Positions 1 through 6,997 of a DNA stretch of 10,634 bases are shown one piece after another (within the stretch, counting starts at the first letter, position 1; every line of letters begins with the position of its first letter). This DNA comes from Candidatus Omnitrophota bacterium (lineage in GTDB: Bacteria > Omnitrophota > Gorgyraeia > Gygaellales > Profunditerraquicolaceae). The notes beneath the pieces are model-generated. The model did not search any database. It worked only from the letters and a program-made list of their open reading frames with translations, and was not told where the DNA came from. A program made the translations under genes and the position numbers. Where the stretch lies: positions 1-10,634 of the forward strand of contig JAGOIJ010000048.1 in the NCBI GenBank assembly GCA_017995695.1, read 5' to 3'.

Positions 1-855
1 GCCCAGCGCCTGCAACATAATAGGCCAATACACGGCGTGTTGACGTAAAATATCTTTCCCGATCAAGTGCACGACCTCGGAATCCGAAGCCCACCATGGA
101 GAAGAATAAACACCCTGTTCGTTGAAAGATCCCACCGCGCTAATATAATTGATCAAGGCGTCAAACCACACATAGGTAACATGTTCGGGGCTAAACGGAA
201 GAGGGATACCCCAGTTAAGACGTTCCTTGGGCCGGGATATGCATAAATCCGTCAATGGGTGAAGCGTCAGGAAACTTAGCACCTCTGCTTCCCTGATCTG
301 GGGCCGGATAAAACCCGGATGGGAGCGGATATAATCAATTAGCCACGATTGATACTTGGATAAACGGAAAAAATAATTCTGCTCGGTTATCTTTTCTACG
401 GGCCGCTGACAATCAGGGCAAAACTGCTCGACTATCTGCGACTGTGGCCAAAACGTCTCGCAGGGCGTGCAATACCACCCTTCATAGGTATCAAGGTAAA
501 TATCGCCCTTTTGATAGACGATATCCAACGCCCGCTGCACAAACGTTGTGTGCCGCTTCTGAGTCGTGCGAATAAAATCGCTATACGAAACACCGAGCTT
601 CAACCATAAATCCTCAAACTGCACAACTACCTTATCCACAAACTCCTGCGCAGTCACTGAAGCAGACTCGGCAGCCTTTTGAATTTTCTGCCCATGCTCG
701 TCCGTGCCGGTCAAAAACCAAACATTGTCATTCCCCAGCCTCTGACGCGCATGGCGGATTAAACAATCAGCCGCAATCGTGGTATATGAATGCCCAATGT
801 GCGGAGCTGCGTTCACATAATAAATCGGCGTCGTAATATAGAGCTTATTTTTCAT
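1..855 (-). CDS. metG: Methionyl-tRNA synthetase (N-terminal 285 residues, continues past left edge)
   Basis: Class I synthetase that charges initiator and elongator tRNA-Met. Translation of the minus strand from the ATG at 855 gives MKNKLYITTPIYYVNAAPHI and so on. HIGH is at 19-22, and GTDEHGQKI at 50-58 is the classic methionine-site region. The zinc-knuckle insertion has four cysteines, C129, C132, C146 and C149, in CTPC and CPDC pairs. Later landmarks are REAEVLSFL, the NWGIPLPF segment, VWFDALINYISA and IGKDILRQHAVYWPIML. The frame is open to base 1, so the KMSKS loop, the anticodon-binding domain and any C-terminal tRNA-binding domain are outside the window. AGGA precedes the ATG by 8 bases. 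The start lies inside the end of ricT, so translation is probably coupled. Confidence 0.96.
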   Translation of the reverse strand, partial: MKNKLYITTPIYYVNAAPHIGHSYTTIAADCLIRHARQRLGNDNVWFLTGTDEHGQKIQKAAESASVTAQEFVDKVVVQFEDLWLKLGVSYSDFIRTTQKRHTTFVQRALDIVYQKGDIYLDTYEGWYCTPCETFWPQSQIVEQFCPDCQRPVEKITEQNYFFRLSKYQSWLIDYIRSHPGFIRPQIREAEVLSFLTLHPLTDLCISRPKERLNWGIPLPFSPEHVTYVWFDALINYISAVGSFNEQGVYSSPWWASDSEVVHLIGKDILRQHAVYWPIMLQALG

Positions 856-1648
856 GTTCTTTATCCTGGTAACTTATTTCGATCTGCGCGCCCTCCTCTA
901 ATTCAACCAGTGCGGATCGCTTAAATACATTGACGCTGATGACTTTTCCTTTTCCTTGCGGCGTGCTCACCCGCTCGCCCTCGCGCGGGAGCCCCTTTGA
1001 AAGCATCTTGTACGTCTCATACTCAAAAGAAAGACAGCACATTAACCTACCGCAGAGACCTGATATCTTTGGAGGGTTAAGGGGAAGCCCCTCCTCTTTT
1101 GCCATTTTAATCGTTACCGGCTCAAAGTCTTTTAAAAATTTTGCGCAACACAGCTCCCGGCCGCATGAGCCAAATCCGCCAAAAAGCTTAGCCTCATCGC
1201 GCACGCCGATTTGCCGAAGCTCAATCCTGGCTTTAAAAATCTTTGCCAAGTCCTTTACCAACTCTCTAAAATCAACGCGCCCACTCGCCGTAAAGTAAAA
1301 AATGATCTTGGTGCGATCAAAAGAATATTCTGCTTGCACTAATTTCATATCAAGCTTATGCTCATCGATCTTCTTCATGCAAGAGTTAAACGCCTCTTTC
1401 GCTTTTGAACGGTTTTCCTCAATCTGACGCACATCATTGGCATTAGCAACGCGCACAATCTTTTTTAATCCCTCTTTTGAGCATTTATCACACAGTGCCG
1501 CATCCTTTGGAGAAATAATCTGACCGTAGTCAAGCCCACGGTCATGCTCGACAATCACATAATCACCCTCTTTGCAGCTGAAGGTCGCAGCATTACATGA
1601 ATATACTTGACCTGAATCTCTTAAACGCACAACAATCATTTGTTCCAT
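845..1648 (-). CDS. ricT: PSP1-domain protein RicT (YaaT family)
   Basis: In Bacillus subtilis RicT (YaaT) forms the RicAFT complex with YmcA and YlbF, binds [4Fe-4S] clusters and steers RNase Y processing, sporulation and competence. The 267-residue product has a small N-terminal domain and the PSP1 core. Cysteine motifs are CGRELCC (162-168) and CGRLMCC (199-205), the family hallmark, separated by the conserved DFEPVTIKMAKEEG and LNPPKISG stretches. A further CxxC (C53, C56) lies in the N-terminal part. RVDFRELVKDLAKIFKARIE is almost the Bacillus sequence. AAAGGG lies 6 bases before the ATG at 1648, so this is chosen over an in-frame ATG at 1639. Its stop overlaps metG by 11 bases. No ymcA or ylbF gene is in the window, so the partner set here is unknown. 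Function beyond family membership is inference. Confidence 0.93.
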   Translation of the reverse strand: MEQMIVVRLRDSGQVYSCNAATFSCKEGDYVIVEHDRGLDYGQIISPKDAALCDKCSKEGLKKIVRVANANDVRQIEENRSKAKEAFNSCMKKIDEHKLDMKLVQAEYSFDRTKIIFYFTASGRVDFRELVKDLAKIFKARIELRQIGVRDEAKLFGGFGSCGRELCCAKFLKDFEPVTIKMAKEEGLPLNPPKISGLCGRLMCCLSFEYETYKMLSKGLPREGERVSTPQGKGKVISVNVFKRSALVELEEGAQIEISYQDKEHEK

Positions 1649-2598
1649 AAAGCACCCTTTAGTTGTAATAACAGCAATTTGCTATTAATATTTTGCTCAA
1701 GATACATCGCAGTATCGGAAATTGTCTGCAGTATCTCATCTAACTCAAACGAGGAATACTGTTGCATGCGCGCTAAGAGTTCATCGCGGCGGTCCCGATG
1801 GATAAGTTCGGCGTGCGTTATGCCTGCTCGCAAAAGATACAAATCCCGAAACCAACTTATCAGCACAAGCAAGCATTGCCGGATATCGGCTTTTTCCTTA
1901 AACAATAAGGCATTGCTTGCCGAATGTTTTGCGAAAACCATCTCATCGAGCACGTGATTTTTATATTCCATAAAATCGCTATCGTTATAACGCAACGCAG
2001 CCCCGATTCGTCCTTCGCAAAAATAAGCCAGAAAATGAGCTACGGTATCAGAAAGCGCGAAATCATGCTTTAAAACTTTCTCTAATGCTAAACGCGGCAA
2101 TGCACAAAATTTTATACCCTGGCAACGAGAAATAATGGTTTTTGCGATCCGCTGCGGCTGCGCGCTAATCAGTATAATCACGCTATCAGCAGGAGGCTCC
2201 TCAAGGATCTTTAAAATTGAATTTTCCGCCTCTTGAGTCAGACAATGAGCGTTGTCAATGATGAATACTTTCTTTTCTGCCTCATAGGGCCTGAAGTGTA
2301 TCGCCCGTTGCAATGAACGCATTGCCTCAATCTTAAGCGCCTCGGCCTCTTCATTGGTGATATAATGCACATCAGGATGCTGATTATTGGCGATCCTCGT
2401 ACACGACGGACACACGCCACAGGCATCAGCTGACGCTTGTTTGCATAATAAGGCCTGCGCAAATATTTTGGCCACGCGCGCCTTGCCAATCCCCTCGGGC
2501 CCGCTAAAAAGATACCCCCCCGGAATACGAGATTGCTTGAGCGCCTCCCGTAAAATCGCTATTGCCTGCGTTTGCCCTTTAATGTCGCTAAACGCCAT
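1636..2598 (-). CDS. holB: DNA polymerase III subunit delta'
   Basis: Clamp-loader subunit that helps open and load the sliding clamp during replication. The 320-residue length is normal. The AAA+ core begins near residue 5; the P-loop region is GPEGIGKA (33-40), with alanine where a working Walker A has Ser or Thr, consistent with the family rule that delta' does not hydrolyse ATP. The zinc module is complete (C52, C60, C63, C66). VFIIDNAHCLTQEAENSILK and LKILEEPP are typical of the clamp-loader core, and the SRC motif at 157-159 (IISRCQ) supplies the arginine finger to the neighbouring ATPase subunit. The C-terminal helical domain is divergent, as usual. It could be confused with gamma/tau, but the short length, degenerate P-loop and position between tmk and ricT favour holB. 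AGGG lies 10 bases before the ATG. It overlaps ricT by 13 bases. Confidence 0.93.
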   Translation of the reverse strand: MAFSDIKGQTQAIAILREALKQSRIPGGYLFSGPEGIGKARVAKIFAQALLCKQASADACGVCPSCTRIANNQHPDVHYITNEEAEALKIEAMRSLQRAIHFRPYEAEKKVFIIDNAHCLTQEAENSILKILEEPPADSVIILISAQPQRIAKTIISRCQGIKFCALPRLALEKVLKHDFALSDTVAHFLAYFCEGRIGAALRYNDSDFMEYKNHVLDEMVFAKHSASNALLFKEKADIRQCLLVLISWFRDLYLLRAGITHAELIHRDRRDELLARMQQYSSFELDEILQTISDTAMYLEQNINSKLLLLQLKGALWNK

Positions 2599-3223
2599 GT
2601 CTGCTAATCCCTAATGCGCGAAGCACTAATCTTCTAATACGTTCCTGAGTCCTATGCTTATCACGCTGGACCTTAACGACTTTTATCCGGCGCGCATGCG
2701 TTGCCGCCAACGCTTGGTAACCACGACGAACCTTGCGATGATACGCCAATGACCTCTGTTCTATGCGATCCTCACAATATTGACGGTGCAATAAGCCTTT
2801 GCGCACCGGCAAATCAAGCAAGATGGTCAAATCCGGCGCAATTCCCTGCGTGGCAAACATACCGATACGCTTAATTAAACCGGTATCTATTCCTAAACCG
2901 TAACCCTGATACGCAATAGTCGAATCAAGAAAGCGATCACAAATAACAATCATGCCTTTTTTAAGCGCTGGCTTTATTATCTCTTTAACTACCTGCGCGC
3001 GCGCTGCCATATACAATAGCATCTCGCACTCTTGCGACATGGCAACATTCTTGCAGTCAAGGAGAATCGCCCTGATCTTCTCGCTGATCTTAACTCCCCC
3101 TGGCTCACGCAGATGCAAAACCTTAAGACCTTTGCGTGTTAAAAAATCAGCGAGGAGCTTTGACTGCGTGCTTTTGCCGCAGCCTTCCGAACCTTCAAAT
3201 GTAATAAATACGCCTTTGCCCAT
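2588..3223 (-). CDS. tmk: Thymidylate kinase
   Basis: Phosphorylates dTMP to dTDP with ATP, in the cytoplasm, for DNA precursor synthesis. From the ATG at 3223 there are 211 residues, normal for the family. The P-loop GSEGCGKST is at 11-19, the dTMP-binding segment REPGG at about 39-43, and the DR(F/Y) motif at 96-98 within CDRFLDSTIAYQGYG. The lid region CEDRIEQRSLAYHRKVRRGY carries the arginines expected of bacterial type II enzymes, whose P-loop lacks arginine. The C-terminal 40 residues are unusually basic. A TTG at 3229 could add two residues; neither start has a visible Shine-Dalgarno, and ATG is preferred. The stop overlaps the holB start by 11 bases. The tmk-holB pairing is widespread in bacteria. 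Confidence 0.95.
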   Translation of the reverse strand: MGKGVFITFEGSEGCGKSTQSKLLADFLTRKGLKVLHLREPGGVKISEKIRAILLDCKNVAMSQECEMLLYMAARAQVVKEIIKPALKKGMIVICDRFLDSTIAYQGYGLGIDTGLIKRIGMFATQGIAPDLTILLDLPVRKGLLHRQYCEDRIEQRSLAYHRKVRRGYQALAATHARRIKVVKVQRDKHRTQERIRRLVLRALGISRHGV

Positions 3224-3241
3224 AATCAATAGTTAATTCTG

Positions 3242-3586
3242 TTATTCTGATGCAGCAATAAAGATGACTTGCCTGTCATTGGTGACTTTATAAACCAACG
3301 AATGATCGTTGTATATCGGGTGCACAAATCTTATTTTCCACGCCCAGACAGGCTCTATATCCTCGTTGAAACGATTGGTGTACTCTGCGCAAACAAGCAC
3401 ATATTCGGATTTCTTAACATAATCCTGATCGATGAGACGTGTTTCCTCGGAAAAATGCGCTTGCGCAATAGTTATTGCCTCGATAATTGAGATGCGCGAC
3501 GCAGGAATCGGATTACCTGATTTTCCTAACAGATGGGCCGGTATCAATACTATAGCAATCAAGAACATCAACTGCCAACGTTTCAT
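3242..3586 (-). CDS. Small exported protein of unknown function (possible PepSY-like fold)
   Basis: I do not recognise this gene. From the ATG at 3586 it encodes 114 residues. The first 21 form a clear Sec signal peptide: positive start MKRW, hydrophobic core LMFLIAIVLIPAHLL and a small-residue end GKSG. There is no lipobox cysteine, so the mature protein of about 93 residues is probably soluble in the periplasm. It starts with an amphipathic helix (SIIEAITIAQAHF). Later segments look like beta strands, including EYVLVCAEY, PVWAWKIRFVHP and SLVYKVTNDRQVIFIA. One helix followed by a sheet with W-K-I-x-F and a final dg-V-type strand recalls PepSY domains; that comparison is by eye only. It has a strong ribosome binding site, 10 bases separate it from cysS, and tmk follows. 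It is the only gene here without an obvious housekeeping or transport role. Confidence 0.75.
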   Translation of the reverse strand: MKRWQLMFLIAIVLIPAHLLGKSGNPIPASRISIIEAITIAQAHFSEETRLIDQDYVKKSEYVLVCAEYTNRFNEDIEPVWAWKIRFVHPIYNDHSLVYKVTNDRQVIFIAASE

Positions 3587-3591
3587 AATCA

Positions 3592-3597
3592 CCCTCC
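3592..3597 (-). promoter_or_regulatory. Ribosome binding site that sets the start of the small exported protein
   Basis: GGAGGG on the minus strand lies 5 bases before the ATG at 3586 and overlaps the last base of the cysS stop codon. It rules against an in-frame upstream ATG at 3640, which would put 18 extra residues inside cysS and spoil the signal peptide. Confidence 0.75.
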
Positions 3598-5006
3598 TAC
3601 AGCTTTCTGCGCCAGGTAGTGCCGCTCTTTGAATCTTCAATAATAATGCCTTGCGCTTCTAATTCTTTTCTCAATGTATCAGAACGAACAAAATCTTTCG
3701 CCGCGCGAGCGCGTTGGCGCTCTTTAATCTTGGCCTCTATTTCATCTTCGCTGATTCCGACAACCGCTTGCTGCTTTGAAAGCGTGATGCCCAACGTACC
3801 TAAACATCCCCTTAATAACTCGTAAGCTCCGACGGTAAACGCCACATCCTCTATGCGCTTATTGATGCAATTCACCAAGTCAAATATCACTGCTAACGCC
3901 TGCGGCGTATTAAAATCATCATCCATAACCGCGATGAACCTCTGCTTTGCCGCGGTAAGCTCAGGGATATCTTGCGTTATATCTTGGGGCAACACCCCCT
4001 GGACTTTTTCAATCTTCTCTTTCAAAATAATAATTCTTTCCAACGCCTGACGCATCTCGCAAACCTTTTCTTCAGTGTAATCAATTGGATGAGTATAATG
4101 GGCTGAAAGAAAGAGCATGCGCAAAATATCAGCGTCTTTATGCCGAGCGAGAAAATCCTTTACCGTAACAAAGTTGCCCAGCGACTTAGCCATCTTCTGC
4201 GCACTAATAGTAAGCAAGCCATGATGCAGCCAATAACGGGCAAAAGGTTTCCCCGCGCCTTCAGACTGCGCGATCTCGTTTTCATGGTGTGGGAAGATAA
4301 GATCGAGCCCGCCACCGTGGATATCAAACTGATCCCCTAACAGAGCCGAGCTCATCACTGAACATTCAATATGCCAACCAGGTCTACCTTTTCCCCAGGG
4401 GCTATCCCATGACGGCTCTTGCTCCTTAGCCGCTTTCCAAAGAGCAAAATCAAGGGGATTACGCTTATTCTCAAGTACGGCAACTCGCGAGCCTGCTTCC
4501 ATATTGTCAAACGACTGATGCGAAAGCTTACCATAATCTTTTGCTTTCGTAATATCAAAATACACATCATTGCCTGACTGATACGCGACGCCTCGCTCAA
4601 TGAGCTTCTCAATAAAACTAACCATCTTACCTATATACTCGCTTGCCATGGGCTCAACATCGGGCCTCTGGATACCTAAACTATCCATCGCTTCATGATA
4701 CGCGTCAAGATACTTGCCCGACACCCTGACAAAAGAAACGTTCAGATCATCATTAGGAAATTCTTTTCTTGCCTTAGCAATGATCTTATCATCAACATCA
4801 GTGACATTTCGCACAAAGGTCACGAGATAGCCGCGATAAGCCAAATAGCGCCGGATGACATCAAACACAAAAGCGCTGCGGGCATGGCCGATATGCGGCT
4901 CATCATACACAGTCGGGCCACAGACATACATGGTTACTGCCGGAGGCTTAAGCGGCGTAAATTCTTCTTTTTTTCTGCTAAGGGAATTGTAGATATATAT
5001 CGACAT
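3597..5006 (-). CDS. cysS: Cysteinyl-tRNA synthetase
   Basis: Class I aminoacyl-tRNA synthetase that charges tRNA-Cys with cysteine in the cytoplasm. The 469-residue length is normal. HIGH is at 38-41 within PHIGHARS. The catalytic zinc ligands are C29, C215, H240 and E244, in the contexts YVCGPTVYD, WHIECSVMS and FPHHENEIAQSEG. The second signature reads KMAKSLGNF (271-279), with alanine in place of the first serine of KMSKS; both lysines are kept. A DALR-type helical domain follows (about 330-420), then a C-terminal region with the usual KERQRARAAKDFVRSDTLRKEL stretch at about 432-453. The ATG at 5006 gives the usual N-terminus; no Shine-Dalgarno is visible, and a palindrome AAACCGGTTT (5009-5018) lies immediately before it. 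The stop TAG overlaps the ribosome binding site of the next gene. Confidence 0.97.
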   Translation of the reverse strand: MSIYIYNSLSRKKEEFTPLKPPAVTMYVCGPTVYDEPHIGHARSAFVFDVIRRYLAYRGYLVTFVRNVTDVDDKIIAKARKEFPNDDLNVSFVRVSGKYLDAYHEAMDSLGIQRPDVEPMASEYIGKMVSFIEKLIERGVAYQSGNDVYFDITKAKDYGKLSHQSFDNMEAGSRVAVLENKRNPLDFALWKAAKEQEPSWDSPWGKGRPGWHIECSVMSSALLGDQFDIHGGGLDLIFPHHENEIAQSEGAGKPFARYWLHHGLLTISAQKMAKSLGNFVTVKDFLARHKDADILRMLFLSAHYTHPIDYTEEKVCEMRQALERIIILKEKIEKVQGVLPQDITQDIPELTAAKQRFIAVMDDDFNTPQALAVIFDLVNCINKRIEDVAFTVGAYELLRGCLGTLGITLSKQQAVVGISEDEIEAKIKERQRARAAKDFVRSDTLRKELEAQGIIIEDSKSGTTWRRKL

Positions 5007-5008
5007 GT

Positions 5009-5018
5009 AAACCGGTTT
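5009..5018. repeat. Perfect 10-base palindrome upstream of cysS
   Basis: AAACCGGTTT reads the same on both strands and sits 2 bases before the cysS start codon, in the 40-base gap after cysE. It could be an operator half-pair or simply chance. No companion copy was noticed in the other gaps. Confidence 0.3.
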
Positions 5019-5046
5019 CGTCTTGCGGCGCTGATTTTAAGATTAT

Positions 5047-5727
5047 CTATCTTTTCTCTAGTCTTTCTATTCTTTTCTCTAACTCATCGATATTTTGCAT
5101 AATAGGGTCAAGGACATGCGCATGGTCAAGGGCCACATCAAGCTTTCTGCCGTCTTGCTTTGTAATGCGGCCAGGCACACCCACAACCGTCGAATTAGGA
5201 GGAACATCCTTGATCACCACGGCATTAGCCCCAATGTAGGAATTATCACCGACCGTAATATTGCCGAGAACCTTAGCGCCAGTGCCGATAACAACATTGT
5301 TTCCGATCGTAGGATGGCGCTTGCCTTTTTCTAATCCTGTCCCGCCTAACGTCACTCCTTGATACAAAAGCACATCATCGCCGATAACCGCAGTTTCTCC
5401 GATGACAACACCTGTGCCGTGGTCAATAAAGAAACGCTTGCCAATCGTCGCGCCTGGATGGATCTCGATACCAGTTATAAAACGCGCCCATTCGCTTAAA
5501 GCACGAGCAAAAAAATAAAGCTTAACGCTATAGAGCGCATGCGCAATGCGAAATATGACCAAGGCATGCAGCCCGCGGTAGAGCAAAAGCACCTCGATGA
5601 AACTTTTCGCAGCAGGATCTTTTTGCTGCGCTGCTTTTATATCGCCGTAAAAAAAGATAGAGACAAGTATCATCTTAAGCGCAAAAAGCGCCGCCAACAC
5701 CATAAGTATTTGCATCAGGCATATCAT
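5047..5727 (-). CDS. cysE: Serine O-acetyltransferase CysE
   Basis: Transfers acetyl from acetyl-CoA to L-serine, giving O-acetylserine for cysteine synthesis. From the ATG at 5727 the protein has 226 residues, the short form typical of Bacillus CysE and lacking the long N-terminal domain of the E. coli enzyme. The hydrophobic first 25 residues (MQILMVLAALFALKMILV) may associate with the membrane. The left-handed beta-helix starts near residue 87 (IEIHPGATIGKRF). Catalytic Asp102-His103 (FIDHGTGVVIGETAVIG) and the acetyl-CoA-binding segment GVTLGGTG are intact. The last 18 residues (NIDELEKRIERLEKR) form a likely short coiled coil in place of the usual tail that binds cysteine synthase. It shares one base with the ispF stop, and cysS follows after 40 bases, so cysteine synthesis and cysteine charging are encoded together, as in B. 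subtilis. Other hexapeptide acyltransferases are a less likely alternative. Confidence 0.9.
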   Translation of the reverse strand: MICLMQILMVLAALFALKMILVSIFFYGDIKAAQQKDPAAKSFIEVLLLYRGLHALVIFRIAHALYSVKLYFFARALSEWARFITGIEIHPGATIGKRFFIDHGTGVVIGETAVIGDDVLLYQGVTLGGTGLEKGKRHPTIGNNVVIGTGAKVLGNITVGDNSYIGANAVVIKDVPPNSTVVGVPGRITKQDGRKLDVALDHAHVLDPIMQNIDELEKRIERLEKR

Positions 5728-6212
5728 TATATCCTCCCCTTGCATACCATAACAACCGCATGAGCGGCAATCGCCTGCTGATCTCCGATTGCATCCATTG
5801 ACTCATTTGTTTTTGCCTTGATGTTCACACGCTTTTCTTCCACGCAAAACGCTCGAGCTACAGACGCGCGAATACGCGACTTAAAAGCGGTGAGATTCGG
5901 TTTTTGCGCAATAATCACTGTATCTAGATTAACAATACGAAACCCTTTTTTTGCCAAAAGCTTGACAACCCGCCTTACCAACGCCACGCTCGAAATATCT
6001 TTGTATCGCTGATCTGTATCGGGAAAAAGTTCTCCGATATCACCCTCACCAACAGCCCCCAGCAACGCATCCATAATAGCATGCAAAAGCACATCAGCAT
6101 CAGAATGGCCCAGTAAACCTTTTTCAAAAGGAACCTCAACGCCACCCAAGATTAGCTTGCGCCCTTTTACTAAACGATGAATATCGTATCCTATACCTAC
6201 TTTGTTAGTCAT
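5727..6212 (-). CDS. ispF: 2-C-methyl-D-erythritol 2,4-cyclodiphosphate synthase IspF
   Basis: Fifth enzyme of the MEP pathway, closing CDP-methylerythritol 2-phosphate to the 2,4-cyclodiphosphate with release of CMP; it works as a homotrimer with a divalent metal. With the start at 6212 the protein has 161 residues, normal for the family, and begins MTNKVGIGYDIHRL. Metal ligands D10, H12 and H44 are present (GYDIH and the HSDADVLLHA segment), as are GDIGELFPDTD and the C-terminal NIKAKTNESMDAIG motif. In-frame ATGs at 6239 and 6257 would add 9 or 15 residues encoded by the repeat array. The one at 6257 has AAAGG 6 bases before it, whereas 6212 has no visible ribosome binding site, so the start is unsettled. 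I prefer 6212 on homology. The stop TAA shares one base with the cysE start (TAATG). Confidence 0.93.
   Translation of the reverse strand: MTNKVGIGYDIHRLVKGRKLILGGVEVPFEKGLLGHSDADVLLHAIMDALLGAVGEGDIGELFPDTDQRYKDISSVALVRRVVKLLAKKGFRIVNLDTVIIAQKPNLTAFKSRIRASVARAFCVEEKRVNIKAKTNESMDAIGDQQAIAAHAVVMVCKGRI
5732..5739 (-). promoter_or_regulatory. Ribosome binding site that sets the cysE start
   Basis: GGGGAGGA on the minus strand lies 4 bases before the ATG at 5727. It supports that start over the in-frame ATG at 5745, which would lie within ispF and has no such site. Confidence 0.7.
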
Positions 6213-6230
6213 GTGTTTTAAGTTGCTAAG

Positions 6231-6285
6231 GGTTACCATCTTTGACCGAGTAACCATTAGTAACCTTTAGTAACGTTTGGTTACT
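6231..6285. repeat. Phased GTTACT repeat with two 13-base-spaced dyads before ispF
   Basis: On the plus strand AGTAAC occurs at 6249-6254, 6259-6264 and 6269-6274, exactly 10 bases apart. Inverted copies flank this array: GGTTAC at 6231-6236 pairs with GTAACC at 6250-6255, and AGTAACC at 6259-6265 pairs with GGTTACT at 6279-6285. Both dyads have a 13-base spacer. The array occupies the 77-base gap between the ispD stop and the likely ispF start. Helical-turn spacing suggests a possible protein-binding site or RNA hairpins, but this is inference. I see no T-tract that would make either dyad a classical terminator. Confidence 0.5.
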
Positions 6286-6289
6286 ATTA

Positions 6290-6997
6290 TTAACAATATT
6301 TTCTTACTATGGCTTCCGCCAAAATCAAATCTTCCGGTGTTGTAATCTTGATATTGCTGTAAGAACTCTCAATAACGTGCACGCGCTTGCCCATCCGCTC
6401 AACCAACGCAGCGTCATCCGTTACCGAAATATTGCCATAGCGAGCATAAGCCTTTACAATAATATCTTTCTTAAATGCCTGAGGCGTCTGTATCTCCCAA
6501 AGCTGGCTACGGTCTAATGTCTTTTGAACCAAAAATCTGCTCGCAGTTTGCCGCGTTGCCCGCTGGGCGACTTTCTTTATCGTTGCCTTAACCGGCATCC
6601 CAACAATAGCAGCGCCTTGCTGGGCTGCCAGCTGAATAACGTTTGTGACCCATGCCTTCTGCAGAAATGGCCGCGCGCCATCATGGATGAGGACAACATC
6701 TGTTTCTTGTGGTAAACACTGCAAGGCGTTATAAACCGAATCCTGCCTTAACAAACCACCCTCTACCACCTTTGTGATTTTCTTAATATGATATTTCTGG
6801 ATAGCGGCCAGTATCCCTTTTTTATTTTCTGGATTAACAACGACAATAACACCTTTAACCGAAGGATGTTGACTAAGTATCTTGAGGCTAAAGATAATAA
6901 TCGGCTGGGAACAAACCTTAACCAGCGGCTTAGGGATCGTCGATCTAAACCGCTTACCCTGCCCTGCCGCAAGGACAATTGCGGTTACCTGCGTCAT
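6290..6997 (-). CDS. ispD: 2-C-methyl-D-erythritol 4-phosphate cytidylyltransferase IspD
   Basis: Third enzyme of the MEP isoprenoid pathway: it joins CTP and 2-C-methyl-D-erythritol 4-phosphate to give CDP-methylerythritol and pyrophosphate, in the cytoplasm. The 235-residue length is normal. The N-terminal nucleotide-binding loop LAAGQGKRF is followed by the catalytic-lysine region PKPLVKV. Further family landmarks are the GG(x)nRQDSV segment, VLIHDGARPF, the PVKATIKKV stretch, WEIQTPQAF, VTDDAALVE and NIKITTPEDLILA. The start ATG overlaps the upstream stop (ATGA). No clear Shine-Dalgarno precedes it, so translation is probably coupled to the yacL-type gene. ispF follows, so two steps of the same pathway are encoded together as separate proteins and not as the IspDF fusion found in some bacteria. 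Confidence 0.95.
   Translation of the reverse strand: MTQVTAIVLAAGQGKRFRSTIPKPLVKVCSQPIIIFSLKILSQHPSVKGVIVVVNPENKKGILAAIQKYHIKKITKVVEGGLLRQDSVYNALQCLPQETDVVLIHDGARPFLQKAWVTNVIQLAAQQGAAIVGMPVKATIKKVAQRATRQTASRFLVQKTLDRSQLWEIQTPQAFKKDIIVKAYARYGNISVTDDAALVERMGKRVHVIESSYSNIKITTPEDLILAEAIVRKYC

Noticed and set aside
930..1298. 122-codon plus-strand open frame opposite ricT
   Set aside because: It is antisense to the conserved PSP1 core, whose cysteine motifs fix the true frame.
2486..2508. Degenerate Walker A in HolB as a sign of decay
   Set aside because: Loss of the P-loop Ser/Thr is common in delta' subunits, which do not hydrolyse ATP. The zinc module and SRC motif are intact.
3587..3640. 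18-residue N-terminal extension of the small exported protein
   Set aside because: It lies within cysS, has no ribosome binding site and would bury the signal peptide.
4695..5102. 135-codon plus-strand open frame spanning the cysE-cysS gap
   Set aside because: It is mostly antisense to cysS and the end of cysE, has no ribosome binding site and gives no recognisable protein.
6285..6330. Promoter for ispF near the end of ispD (TTGGCG and TATTGT, 18 bases apart, on the minus strand)
   Set aside because: Each element matches only four of six consensus bases, and the region is AT-rich enough for such pairs to arise by chance.
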